Positions 8,663-17,937 are shown, numbered from the stretch's first letter. The stretch: DNA of 64,000 nt from an uncultured Roseobacter sp. (GCF_947495275.1 NZ_CANLYL010000008.1:124001-188000), one strand, 5' to 3'. Notes: generated by a model from the letters alone, not told the origin. Translations and numbers: made by a program.

Positions 8663-9603
8663 GGCAACCACGGCACCCAGCGTTTGCGTATTTCGCCCAT
8701 GATGCCCGAGCGGGCGAAAAGCACCAGCAGCACCAGTGCGACGCCCGCGATCAGCATATAGGCATTGGTAAACCCGCTTGAATAGTCAATCAGATAGAAC
8801 ATGAAGACCGCCCCCACCAACGGGCCAATCGTTGTCCCGGCTCCGCCAAGGAGCACCCAAAGCAAAGGAAAAATCGAATATTGTACGGACGCGAAAGTGG
8901 CCCCCACATAGCCAAAGAGCAGACCATAGGCGGCCCCCGCAGCACCAGAGATACTGCCGGAGATCACGACCGCCAGAAACTTGTGCCGGAAGACATCATA
9001 GCCCAGCATCTGCGTGCGCTCTTCGTTTTCGCGCACGGCAATCAGCACATGGCCAAAGCGCTGCTGCATGATCCGTGCAGTGATCAGCAGAGCCGTCGAA
9101 AACAGCAGCAGCGCCGCCAGATAGCGGGTGGTCGGGTCCGTCAGGTCGAGCCCCATGATCTGGCGCGCGGCTTGCGGAATGACAAACCCCTCATCGCCGC
9201 GTGTCCATGTGCCGAAATAGAGGATGCTCAGGAAAACGCATTGCGCAAACATCAGCGTGACGATCATGAAGGCCACTCCAATGGTCCGGAGTGCCAGCAG
9301 CGCCACCAGTGCCGACAGCAGGGCCGCGCAGAGAACCCCGATTACAAAAGCCGGAAGCGGTGCAAGGCCTGCCAGATGCATCGGCAACCCCAACCCGTAA
9401 AGACCGGCGGCGAAAAACATCGCGTGGCCTAGACTGAGCAGACCCGTGTAACCGAACAGGACGTTGTAACCGATGGCGTAGGTTGCCAGCACCAGAATGC
9501 GCGCCAGATTGCCCTGATGATAATCCGACAGCGTGAAACACAAGATAAACAGGATCGCAATCAGGCTCATGTGCAGCGCGATGGACCGGGCAGACAGGCT
9601 CAT
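8659..9603 (-). CDS. Branched-chain amino acid-type ABC transporter permease (LivM family)
   Basis: This 314-residue polytopic membrane protein is a LivM-type permease, with several hydrophobic helices and the family's 'GYNVLFGYTGLLSLGHAMFF' segment near residues 43-62. It overlaps the LivH-type gene upstream by 4 bp and the LivG-type ATPase downstream by 4 bp, so the components are translationally coupled. It forms the membrane channel together with the LivH-type permease. Confidence 0.92.
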   Translation of the reverse strand: MSLSARSIALHMSLIAILFILCFTLSDYHQGNLARILVLATYAIGYNVLFGYTGLLSLGHAMFFAAGLYGLGLPMHLAGLAPLPAFVIGVLCAALLSALVALLALRTIGVAFMIVTLMFAQCVFLSILYFGTWTRGDEGFVIPQAARQIMGLDLTDPTTRYLAALLLFSTALLITARIMQQRFGHVLIAVRENEERTQMLGYDVFRHKFLAVVISGSISGAAGAAYGLLFGYVGATFASVQYSIFPLLWVLLGGAGTTIGPLVGAVFMFYLIDYSSGFTNAYMLIAGVALVLLVLFARSGIMGEIRKRWVPWLP

Positions 9604-10526
9604 GCGCGTTTCTTTCCGTATAACCCCTGCGGCCGAAAAACGAGCACAAGGGCGACCAGCAATGTGGCGAGGATTTTGGCAAGCGTCGGGCTGAAGAAAA
9701 CCGAGATGATGCCGTCCGACATGCCGATCAGCAGGGCCGCAACCACCGTGCCGCGCAACGAGCCCAATCCGCCAATGATCACAACGATGAAGCTGAGCAG
9801 CAACGGGTCCGCGCCCATCAGGTAATGCGCCTGCTGTATCGGCACGATCAGAACGGCAGCAAAGGCGGCCAGTGCCGCGCCCAGCCCGAAGACCAGTGAA
9901 TAGACCCGTTCCACAGGAATGCCAAAAGCCAGAGCCGTTTCCCGATCAAGTTGCGTGGCCCGCATGATCAACCCGAACCGCGAGCGTGACAGAAACAGGG
10001 CAAAACCGATCAGGATGGCGGCAGCGGCTGCAATGACGAAAAGTTTGTAGGACGTGGTGCTCAGCCCCCAGGGGTAGAAAAGCGCCAGACCGTTTTCCCC
10101 CCATTCCACCCACGGCAGGGCGATCCTTGTGTTGAAGGGCGGTGCTACGGGGCGCGCTTCGGGGCCAAAACCCATCAGCGCTGTCTGTTGCATGATGTAG
10201 AGAATGCCAATGGTCGCAACAATTGTCGCTTCGGGGTCATAGTGTAGCCGTTTGAGCACCAGCCTGTCTGCTGCCATAGCAACAACCGCCGCGCATACCG
10301 GCGCGATCAGTAGTGCGGCGACAAACCCGGTGGCGGGCGCGCTGCCCAGAGTGCTGGCCACAAACCAGGCGACAACGGCCCCCAGCATGTAGAATTCGCC
10401 ATGGGCGACATTGACCACGCGCATGACCCCAAAGACCAGAGACAGCCCCAGAGCGGTCAATGCCAGCACCGCCGCACCGACAGCGCCCTCCAGCGTGGCA
10501 AGTAGGAGATGGGGACCAAATTCCAT
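9600..10526 (-). CDS. Branched-chain amino acid-type ABC transporter permease (LivH family)
   Basis: This 308-residue membrane protein is a LivH-type permease with about eight hydrophobic segments and the conserved 'GLSLVFGVMRVVNVAHGEFYM' region at the N terminus and 'GGLGSLRGTVVAALLIG' near the C terminus. The start is 49 bp downstream of the binding protein gene. It is the partner of the LivM-type permease. Confidence 0.92.
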   Translation of the reverse strand: MEFGPHLLLATLEGAVGAAVLALTALGLSLVFGVMRVVNVAHGEFYMLGAVVAWFVASTLGSAPATGFVAALLIAPVCAAVVAMAADRLVLKRLHYDPEATIVATIGILYIMQQTALMGFGPEARPVAPPFNTRIALPWVEWGENGLALFYPWGLSTTSYKLFVIAAAAAILIGFALFLSRSRFGLIMRATQLDRETALAFGIPVERVYSLVFGLGAALAAFAAVLIVPIQQAHYLMGADPLLLSFIVVIIGGLGSLRGTVVAALLIGMSDGIISVFFSPTLAKILATLLVALVLVFRPQGLYGKKRA

Positions 10527-10575
10527 GCGCGCGACGCGGCAGCGAAGGCACAGCCCGCCCTGCCGCGATTTTCCT

Positions 10576-11853
10576 TCAGAACGTCATTGTGGTGTAGTCG
10601 ACCTCGTCAGGGTACAGCGTGTCTTCGATGGAGGTTGCATGCACGCGCAGCAGTTTTCCACCTTCCACACGGCTGATGTATTGCTTGCCAAAGACCTGAT
10701 GGGTCTTGCCGTTGAAGACCTTCGGGCCTTGCGGATGCGCGTCGCTTTCGGCCATGTCGGACATGGCTTCGACCGCCTCAATCAGTTTCTGGCGGTCCTG
10801 CGGGCCCTGATAATCGGCGGCTTCCATACCAGCCTTGATCACATGCAGGGTCTCCCAACAGCCAAACATATGGGCATAGGTGGAGACATCGGCAGGGTCT
10901 GAAACGGATGCCCCGTTCTCGTCAACACCTACAGCGGCGCGGAAATTCTTGTCAAAGCTGGTCTGATCCGCTTGCGCATACCGCGGGTTGCCCTCCCAGA
11001 AATAGGTGCCTTCCAGAAACTCGAGACCGGGCGAGCTGAGATCAACCGCTTCCAGCGAGTCGATGAAGCCAAAGATTTCAGGGCTGGAGGGGCCGAAAAA
11101 CTCGCCCAGTTCCTTCACAAAGGTCAGGACCGCCGGGCCCACCATCACATGATAGAGCACTTCCGTGTCGCGCGGGATTTTGGGGAAGTATTTCGTGAAG
11201 GATGTCTCGGTTGGCGGGATCGCGATATGCTCAAGCACTTCACCTCCCTGTGCTTCAATCGCGGCGGTAAAGAAATCGCGGTGATCATGGCCAAAGGCAA
11301 AATCGGGAAAGATCATCGTGACCTTCTTGCCAAGGTTCTCGCTGACGTAGGGTGCCATGGCCTGAACCTGACTTTTCACATCCGTAATGCCGGGTTGCAG
11401 CGTATAACGGTTGAGCTTGCCCGAGGCCACGTGATGCCCTTCGGACACCACGAAATAGGGCATCTTCTGCTCGCCCGCAGCCGGCGCGGAGCCGTAGACC
11501 ACATGGCTGAAAAGCGTGCCAAAAGCCACGTCCGTACCATGCTGATTGGCAAATTTCTCAACCACTTCGGCACCGCGCTTGGGGTCGGTGCCATCGTCTT
11601 CGGCGATAATTTCCACCGGGCGTCCGTTGATGCCGCCGGCCTCATTGATGGCTTTGACCGCCGCATCCGTCGTGCGCCCGTACCAACGCCCGTAGGCGGC
11701 ACCAATGCCGGTCGCGTGCTGTTGGAAGCCGATCTTGATGGGTGCAGATGATTGCGCGCTGGCAAATCGCGCTACCAGCGGGGAGGCTGTCAGCAAACCG
11801 CCCGCGGCGGCACCCTTGAGTAAACTACGTCGGCTTGTCATCAGTTTTGGCAT
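10576..11853 (-). CDS. Liv-type ABC transporter substrate-binding protein with Tat signal
   Basis: This protein of about 425 residues is a periplasmic type I binding protein of the Peripla_BP_6/LivK class. I choose the ATG at 11851-11853, preceded by GGGAGAG 10 nt upstream; an upstream in-frame ATG would add nine residues without a ribosome site. The N terminus has a twin-arginine signal (TSRRSLLKGAAAGG) and a cleavage-like 'ARFASA'. It is the first gene of the transporter operon, with a perfect palindromic operator candidate 83-96 bp upstream. Proteins of this subgroup bind amides, aromatic acids or amino acids; the ligand is not evident. Confidence 0.9.
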   Translation of the reverse strand: MPKLMTSRRSLLKGAAAGGLLTASPLVARFASAQSSAPIKIGFQQHATGIGAAYGRWYGRTTDAAVKAINEAGGINGRPVEIIAEDDGTDPKRGAEVVEKFANQHGTDVAFGTLFSHVVYGSAPAAGEQKMPYFVVSEGHHVASGKLNRYTLQPGITDVKSQVQAMAPYVSENLGKKVTMIFPDFAFGHDHRDFFTAAIEAQGGEVLEHIAIPPTETSFTKYFPKIPRDTEVLYHVMVGPAVLTFVKELGEFFGPSSPEIFGFIDSLEAVDLSSPGLEFLEGTYFWEGNPRYAQADQTSFDKNFRAAVGVDENGASVSDPADVSTYAHMFGCWETLHVIKAGMEAADYQGPQDRQKLIEAVEAMSDMAESDAHPQGPKVFNGKTHQVFGKQYISRVEGGKLLRVHATSIEDTLYPDEVDYTTMTF

Positions 11854-11935
11854 TGTCTCAACTCTCCCGGTTGGCGGCATTTGTGTCGGACCACATTCAT
11901 CTCAGGGCCTCGTATTTCCTGCGCCCAATGATTGT

Positions 11936-11949
11936 TTGCATACATGCAA
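11936..11949. promoter_or_regulatory. Operator candidate upstream of the Liv-type ABC operon
   Basis: TTGCATACATGCAA is a perfect 6-bp inverted repeat around an AC centre, in the gap between the ABC operon start (11853) and the end of the membrane protein gene (12003). It differs at one position from the site upstream of the hydantoinase genes at 14204-14217. Confidence 0.65.
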
Positions 11950-12002
11950 CTTGTCCAGAAATTTATTTCATACACGGCTTGGACGCGGTTTCGTCGACCG
12001 GT

Positions 12003-13379
12003 TCAAGCCCCTTTTGGCGCGGCCAGCAACCAGAGGCCCAGAAACGTGTAGGCGATCATGAAAAGCGACAATGGCAGCGTGGCAAGGACCGCGCGGCGGT
12101 GAGAGTTGAATAGCGTCAGCGCAATGTGGTGCGACAGCAGAACGGACCAAACGTGACCCAGCACAACCAGCCCGGCCTGCGTAAGCCAGATCATGCGGAC
12201 ACTGTCTATCTGATTGAAAAACCCGGTGGTCACCCGAAAAGGCTGAATACCCAGCCAATCTGCACCGGTCGCAAAGGGATCGCTGAGCGCCGCGACGGTA
12301 TACTGGATGTTGACCAGAAACGCCGTGAGGTAATGTGCAATGTGATAGACCAGTGCAATCGGCAGGACACTGAGGGCAAGGCAGGAAAAGGCAGTAGTGA
12401 ATTTGACGCCGCAACCACCCATTTTCATGCCCAACCAGACGGTGCCTGCGAAAACGGCAACAAGCGCAGTGATGGCGGCAATCAGCCCGGTCAGTGTGGG
12501 CCAGACCACCGCTGATCTGCCCGGAAACTCCAACGGGTTGACGCCAATCTTGCCGAGCCACCAGAAGGTTTCGTTGATGCCGTCAAAACTGCCGACGCCC
12601 AGCAGTAAAAGCGCAAACAGGCCCGCAAGCCGGTAATCACCCGCCTGATGGACCTGCCATCCCGGCCCGCCAACCCCCGCCGGGGCCTGCACCCTGACGA
12701 GGGCCAGACGCGCATAGGCATGGAAAATCGCGTGACCCACTTCGCATTGCATCAGCCAATTTGGGCCAAAGACCAGCACGCCCAGCATCGTCACAGCCCA
12801 ATAAGCGGCTGCAAAACGTGCCAGCCGCGTCGGGTCATCCGGTGCAATATCTGCAAGCAGAAAGGCGGCAAACCCCACCAGAAGGGCCAGACATGGCCAC
12901 AGGTCCAGATGTTGTGGCAGGGTCATCAGCGGACGCTGAGGGCCGATCAGGCGGTAGATGCCGCTCCATGGATTAAGCCACAACCAGATATTGCCGAAAA
13001 CGCCGGACAGGCTGACCAGCGCAACCCAACCGACCGTCCAGAACGTCAGCGGCATCAGATTGGAGAGGGGATTTCGCGAGCCAAAAAGGCCCAGGTAAAT
13101 CAGGAAGGCAAAGAAACAAAAGGACAGCAGACTGGTCACATGTCTGCATGCCGGACACTTCCATGCGTGGACGGAGCGATAGGTGAATAACCATCTGACG
13201 GCACCCGGTGGCAGGGCAAAAAGCGCCAGCACGGTCAGCGCGACAACCGAAACCCCGGCGAAGGTATAGATGCCCGTCGGCAGCAGCAGAACGAAGCCCT
13301 GCTCGGACACATGTGCATTAGCGATCCCGGGCGCGCAGACCATCAACTTGACGCAAAACAGAAATATCCGCACTCTCAT
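12003..13379 (-). CDS. Polytopic membrane protein of unknown function with N-terminal signal
   Basis: This 458-residue protein starts with a signal-like stretch ending in 'ANAHVSEQGF', then about ten hydrophobic helices with many aromatic and some histidine residues inside or next to them (for example 'VYHIAHYLTAF' and 'LGHVWSVLLSHHIAL'). I recognise no catalytic motif. The His-rich helices could bind metal or haem, but that is speculation. It diverges with a 29-bp gap from the periplasmic PCuAC-like gene at 13409, so the two probably act together. The pair sits inside the catabolic locus but carries no copy of the shared operator in its gap. Confidence 0.7.
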   Translation of the reverse strand: MRVRIFLFCVKLMVCAPGIANAHVSEQGFVLLLPTGIYTFAGVSVVALTVLALFALPPGAVRWLFTYRSVHAWKCPACRHVTSLLSFCFFAFLIYLGLFGSRNPLSNLMPLTFWTVGWVALVSLSGVFGNIWLWLNPWSGIYRLIGPQRPLMTLPQHLDLWPCLALLVGFAAFLLADIAPDDPTRLARFAAAYWAVTMLGVLVFGPNWLMQCEVGHAIFHAYARLALVRVQAPAGVGGPGWQVHQAGDYRLAGLFALLLLGVGSFDGINETFWWLGKIGVNPLEFPGRSAVVWPTLTGLIAAITALVAVFAGTVWLGMKMGGCGVKFTTAFSCLALSVLPIALVYHIAHYLTAFLVNIQYTVAALSDPFATGADWLGIQPFRVTTGFFNQIDSVRMIWLTQAGLVVLGHVWSVLLSHHIALTLFNSHRRAVLATLPLSLFMIAYTFLGLWLLAAPKGA

Positions 13380-13408
13380 AGGCGCATTAATAAACGGGAT
13401 CCGCCCTA

Positions 13409-14182
13409 ATGAAAGGCCTGCGCATAATTGTCTTTGTCGCGCTTATCTGTGCCGCTCTCTGGGCGGTGTTCGCGCAGCAAGATCCCGCGGCGGATATGCG
13501 GATCACGCAAACGGTGGTGCGGCCATTGACCGCCGATACAGCCGCCGTGGTGCTGAGCATCGACAACGGCGGCGGCCCCGACCGGCTGATGGGTGTTGCA
13601 AGCCCAACGGGTAGCGCCACGCTTTATAGCCCTGTCGACGCCGCAGGCTTGCCGGTCCCGTCGGGCCTGTCGTCTCTGGCGCTGGACGGCGCGCATATTC
13701 AGCTCGCCATGCCTTCGGGCAGCGTTGTCGACGGCGCACTCATCCCGCTGGAACTGACATTCCAAAACGCCGGAACGATCAGCCTGAAGGCCCGCATGTC
13801 CGACCCCGCCAAAACCGGAGCGGCCACCGAAGTCGGTTTGTTCGGGGCAGGTGACATCTGCGTTGTGGGGGACGGCGAGCCCGCGCCTGAAATCACGGTG
13901 TCCGTCTTACCAGACGGTGACGGCTGGACCGTGCGGATCAACGCAGTTGATTTTACCTTCTCCGAGGACCTCGTGGGTCTTTACCATGTCCCCGGCGTGG
14001 GGCACGGGCATCTCTATGTCGGCGGGATGAAACTTGGGCGGTTATATGCGCCCCAAGCCCACATTGGCGCCTTGCCAAAGGGATCACATGAAATCCGCGT
14101 CACGCTGAACACCAATGATCACCGCGCCTATGTGGTCGATGACGTGCCGGTCACGGCCACCGCCACGATTGTTGTTGACTAG
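13409..14182 (+). CDS. Anchored periplasmic protein with degenerate PCuAC copper-chaperone-like domain
   Basis: This 257-residue protein has an N-terminal membrane anchor (residues 5-22). Residues about 30-135 resemble the PCu(A)C copper chaperone fold (alternating beta strands, 'GGPDRLMGVASP', 'LELTFQNAGTI'), but the copper ligands are largely missing: the first His position is Tyr73 and the HxM motif reads His96-Ile-Gln98. Residues about 165-257 form a second, His-rich beta domain ('GVGHGHLYVGGMKLGRLY' and 'NTNDH'). It is the divergent partner of the membrane protein at 12003. Metal handling is possible but the usual site is not intact. Confidence 0.65.
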   Translation: MKGLRIIVFVALICAALWAVFAQQDPAADMRITQTVVRPLTADTAAVVLSIDNGGGPDRLMGVASPTGSATLYSPVDAAGLPVPSGLSSLALDGAHIQLAMPSGSVVDGALIPLELTFQNAGTISLKARMSDPAKTGAATEVGLFGAGDICVVGDGEPAPEITVSVLPDGDGWTVRINAVDFTFSEDLVGLYHVPGVGHGHLYVGGMKLGRLYAPQAHIGALPKGSHEIRVTLNTNDHRAYVVDDVPVTATATIVVD

Positions 14183-14203
14183 GTCAAGAGGCCAGCGCTT
14201 TAC

Positions 14204-14217
14204 TTGCATACAAGCAA
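14204..14217. promoter_or_regulatory. Operator candidate upstream of the hydantoinase pair
   Basis: TTGCATACAAGCAA lies 20-33 bp upstream of the hydantoinase A start and matches the palindrome upstream of the ABC operon at 13 of 14 positions. The position close to the start fits repression. Confidence 0.65.
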
Positions 14218-14236
14218 TCTCTCATGAGGGTTCAAT

Positions 14237-16282
14237 TTGACACGCGGCGGAATAATCGGGATCGATGTCGGAGGGACTTTTACCGATCTGGTGATGCTCG
14301 ATGACACGACAGGTAGCCTGCGCATCGCCAAAACGCCCACCACGCTGGACAATCAGGCCTATGGCGTCCTAAAGGCCCTTGCCGAGGCTCAGGCAGATCT
14401 GACACAGGTCGATCTGATCGTGCATGGCACAACGACCACAACCAACGCTGTGCTTGAACGCAAGCTGTCCAAAACCGGGCTGATCACCACAGCGGGATTT
14501 CGGGATGTGCTGGAACTGGGGCGCAGGACACGTCCGCAACCCTATGGCATGAAAGGGCAATTCACGCCGATCATCCCGCGCGATCTGCGCCTGGAAGTAC
14601 CCGAACGCATGGACGCGCAAGGCAACGTGCTGACGCCCCTTGATGAGCCTGCCTTGCGCACCGCCATCGCCAACCTGCTGGACGCAGGGTGCGAAGCTCT
14701 GGTGATCCATTTCCTGCACGCCTATGCGAACCCCGCGCATGAACTGCGCGCCGCCCAGATTGCCGCAGAACTTTGGCCCAATACCTATATCACGACCGGG
14801 CACAGCTTGCTGTCGGAAACGCGCGAATACGAACGCGGTGTCACCGCTGCGGTCAATGCCTCCGTTCAGCCTTTGCTGGAGCGCTATCTGACCCGTTTGC
14901 GCGACGAATTGGGCCGTCAGGGATATGACGGTGATGTGCTGGTGATGAACGGCAACGGCGGCATGGTCTCGTCCCGTCTGGTCGCGCGCGAAGCTGCAAA
15001 AACGGTCATGTCAGGCCCCGCATCCGGCGTGATGGCCGCCGCCTACACCGGCAGGCGGGCGGGCGAATTGAACCTGCTGACCTATGACATGGGGGGCACA
15101 TCGACGGATGTGGCCCTGATCCGCGACGGTCACCCGCCTGTCTCAAACGAGATCGAAGTTGAATACGCCATGCCGATCCATGTGCCCATGGTTGACGTGC
15201 GCACGGTTGGCGCCGGGGGCGGGTCCATTGCAAGGGTCAACGCCGCCGGGCTGCTGGAGGTTGGGCCCGAAAGTGCCGGTGCGACCCCCGGCCCCATGTG
15301 TTACGGAAAAGGCGGCATGCGACCGACGATTTCGGATGCCAACCTGCTGCTGGGACGGCTCAACCCGGAGAAACTGAACGCGATTGACGGCGGCGTTGAT
15401 CAGAAGGCAATCGCGCGGGTTTTCGCAACGGAACTAGGGGCACCCTTGGGTGTCGATGCCCTCACCGCAGCTGAAGCCGTCATTCAGGTTGCAAACGCCA
15501 AGATGTCCGGAGCCATACGCATGGTCTCGCTGTCGCTGGGGGCCGATCCGCGGGATTTCGCGCTCTTTGCCTTTGGCGGCGCGGGGCCACTGCATGCCGC
15601 AGCACTGGCGCGCGAACTGGGCGTGCCGCGCGTGATCATCCCCGCGCGTCCGGGTCTGACCAATGCGCTGGGGTGCGTCGTGGCCGATCTGCGGCACGAC
15701 TACGTTCAGACGGTCAACCAGCCGTTGGACACGGCGGATATGGACAAAGTGCACGAGATTTTCGCGCAACAGGTGGCATTGGGCAACGCGGCCCTTGCAC
15801 AGGAAAAAATCGCGATCCTTGAGACCCGATGTGATTTCAGTGTCGATATGCAGTTCGTCGGGCAAAGCCATGTGGTGCGCGTCCCGCTTGACGCTGCCAC
15901 CCCGAGCCGTCCGGAGCTACGTGCCCGGTTCGAGAAGGTCTATTGGGATCGGTTCAAGGTCGAACTGACCGAAATCAATGCTCGTATCGTGTCATTGAAT
16001 TGCTCGGTGATTGGTCATTGCGAACCGCTTGATCTGGAAAAACTGATCGCGCCGGAAGGCCGGAAGCCCATCGCCCAACCCACCACGACGCGAGCGGTGA
16101 TTTTTGACGGCGCGCCCCACGACACCCCGGTTTACTGGCGCGATCACTTGCCCGAAGATGTCTCGCTTGAAGGGCCTGCGCTGATCGAGCAGTCCGATTG
16201 CACCATTCTGATCCCGCCCGGAGACAGGGCAGACGGTGGTGCGGATGGCAACCTCGTGATCCATATCGGAGGGGCGGCATGA
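14237..16282 (+). CDS. Hydantoinase/oxoprolinase family protein, subunit A
   Basis: This 681-residue protein is an ATP-dependent hydantoinase/5-oxoprolinase alpha-type subunit. The N-terminal ASKHA ATPase fold shows 'GIDVGGTFTDLVMLDD' and the later phosphate motif 'DMGGTSTDVALI'; family enzymes phosphorylate a lactam or hydantoin carbonyl to drive ring opening. The start is a TTG with GAGGG about 8 nt upstream; the ATG at 14224 is out of frame. The stop overlaps the subunit B start (ATGA). With the molybdenum hydroxylase and reductase nearby, it could open a reduced lactam ring. The substrate cannot be read from sequence. Confidence 0.9.
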   Translation: MTRGGIIGIDVGGTFTDLVMLDDTTGSLRIAKTPTTLDNQAYGVLKALAEAQADLTQVDLIVHGTTTTTNAVLERKLSKTGLITTAGFRDVLELGRRTRPQPYGMKGQFTPIIPRDLRLEVPERMDAQGNVLTPLDEPALRTAIANLLDAGCEALVIHFLHAYANPAHELRAAQIAAELWPNTYITTGHSLLSETREYERGVTAAVNASVQPLLERYLTRLRDELGRQGYDGDVLVMNGNGGMVSSRLVAREAAKTVMSGPASGVMAAAYTGRRAGELNLLTYDMGGTSTDVALIRDGHPPVSNEIEVEYAMPIHVPMVDVRTVGAGGGSIARVNAAGLLEVGPESAGATPGPMCYGKGGMRPTISDANLLLGRLNPEKLNAIDGGVDQKAIARVFATELGAPLGVDALTAAEAVIQVANAKMSGAIRMVSLSLGADPRDFALFAFGGAGPLHAAALARELGVPRVIIPARPGLTNALGCVVADLRHDYVQTVNQPLDTADMDKVHEIFAQQVALGNAALAQEKIAILETRCDFSVDMQFVGQSHVVRVPLDAATPSRPELRARFEKVYWDRFKVELTEINARIVSLNCSVIGHCEPLDLEKLIAPEGRKPIAQPTTTRAVIFDGAPHDTPVYWRDHLPEDVSLEGPALIEQSDCTILIPPGDRADGGADGNLVIHIGGAA

Positions 16283-17925
16283 GCATTGATCCCATTACCC
16301 TGTCGGTCATTCAGGCCGGGTTGCAGCAGGTTTGCGATGAAATGGACCTCAGCTTTTCGCGCGCGGCCTTCTCACCGGTGATTGCCGAGGCCAATGACCG
16401 GTCCGACGGAATATATGCCGCCGAAGATGGCGCGCTGATCGCCCAAGGTGCCGGCGGGCTGCCGGTCTTTGTCGGCACAATGCAATATTCGACCCGCACT
16501 CTGATCGAGATGATCAATTCCGGCGCTGTCGCCGCGCCAAAACCCGATGATGTCTATATCGTGAACGATCCCTACCTCGGCGGCACCCACCTTATGGATG
16601 TGCGGTTTGCCCGGCCCTTTTACCGGCATGGCGAGATTTTTTGCTGGCTGTCCAATACAGGTCACTGGCCCGACACCGGCGGTTCCGTGCCGGGCGGATT
16701 TTCCGCCTCCGCCACGGCGGTCGAACAGGAAGGGTTGCGCCTGCCGCCCGTGCGGCTTTTCAAACAGGGCGTCATGGACCGGGAGATCTACAGCATCATC
16801 TACTCCAACATCCGGGTGGCCGATCAGAGGATCGGGGACGTCAAGGCTCAGGCCGCCGCCTTGAAAGTGGGCGAGGACCGCCTGAACGCGCTGCTGGATC
16901 GCTATGGTGATACCGTCGTGCGCGCGGCGATTGCCGAGTTGCGGGAACGGGCCGCGCGCCAGATGCGCCGGTTGATCGACGAAATCCCCGATGGCCTGTA
17001 CAGTTCCGTGGCCTGGATCGACAGCGACGGTGTGGTCAACGAGCCGCTGGCCATCAGGCTGCGAATCACGAAAACGCCCGGCCACCTGCAATTCGATTTC
17101 TCACAAAGCAGCCCGCCCTGTCTGGGTCCGATGAATTCGGTGCTGGCGACCACCCTGTCTTCGGTCTATCTCGCCATGCGCCACATCTTCCCCGAAGTGC
17201 CGATGAGTGCAGGCGCGTTCGAGCCGCTGGAGGTGATCCGGCCCGTCGGCACTTTCCTTGATGCGCGGTATCCGCGACCGGTCTCCGGCTGTGCCGCCGA
17301 GGTCAGCCAACGCATCGCGGAGGCGGTGTTTGCGGCACTGGTCGAAGCCCTGCCCGCCCGCGTCACCGCCGCCCCCGCTGGCACCAGCGGGAATTTCGCC
17401 CTTGGCGGGCACGACCCGGTCAGCGCGCGCGACTATGTGATGTATCAACTGTCAGGGGGCGGCTACGGCGGGAATGCCGATCACGACGGGCTGGCCAATG
17501 GATGCTCCACCATCGGGATTTCCAAGGCACCACCTGTGGAGATCATGGAACAGAACTTTCCCGTGCTCTACCGTCGCTATGCGCTGCGCGAAGGATCAGG
17601 TGGCGCGGGCCAGCATCGCGGCGGGCTTGGTCTGGATTACGAGATCGAACTGCGCCGTGGCGAGGCGCGCGCCAGTTTCGTGATGGATCACGGGCGCTTT
17701 GGGCCGCAAGGCGCGCTGGGGGGTGCGGATGGTGCGCCCAATGAAGTAGAGGTCTGGCGTGGCGGCGAGAAATATATTCCCGAACATCTCTCCAAAGAGC
17801 AGGACATCCCCTTGCAGGCCGGGGACCGCGTGAGGGTCCGAACCCCGGGAGGCGGCGGGTATGGGCGCGCCGAAGACCGCGACCCTGCGTTGATCGCAGA
17901 GGACAAGCGTCTGGGGCGCACGTGA
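16279..17925 (+). CDS. Hydantoinase/oxoprolinase family protein, subunit B
   Basis: This 548-residue protein is the hydantoinase B/oxoprolinase beta subunit, which forms a complex with subunit A and carries out the hydrolytic half of the ATP-dependent ring opening. It shows the family motifs 'VNDPYLGGTHLMDV' (about residue 95) and 'GGGYGGNADHDG', and ends with 'RVRTPGGGGYGRAEDRDP'. I set the start at the ATG at 16279-16281, which overlaps the stop of subunit A and is preceded by GGAGGGG; a longer frame extends into subunit A but lacks support. Confidence 0.92.
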   Translation: MSIDPITLSVIQAGLQQVCDEMDLSFSRAAFSPVIAEANDRSDGIYAAEDGALIAQGAGGLPVFVGTMQYSTRTLIEMINSGAVAAPKPDDVYIVNDPYLGGTHLMDVRFARPFYRHGEIFCWLSNTGHWPDTGGSVPGGFSASATAVEQEGLRLPPVRLFKQGVMDREIYSIIYSNIRVADQRIGDVKAQAAALKVGEDRLNALLDRYGDTVVRAAIAELRERAARQMRRLIDEIPDGLYSSVAWIDSDGVVNEPLAIRLRITKTPGHLQFDFSQSSPPCLGPMNSVLATTLSSVYLAMRHIFPEVPMSAGAFEPLEVIRPVGTFLDARYPRPVSGCAAEVSQRIAEAVFAALVEALPARVTAAPAGTSGNFALGGHDPVSARDYVMYQLSGGGYGGNADHDGLANGCSTIGISKAPPVEIMEQNFPVLYRRYALREGSGGAGQHRGGLGLDYEIELRRGEARASFVMDHGRFGPQGALGGADGAPNEVEVWRGGEKYIPEHLSKEQDIPLQAGDRVRVRTPGGGGYGRAEDRDPALIAEDKRLGRT

Positions 17926-17937
17926 GCCGGTAAAATG

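Noticed and set aside
14224-14226. ATG as start of hydantoinase A
   Set aside because: It is out of frame with the protein; the TTG at 14237 with GAGGG upstream is the only sensible start.
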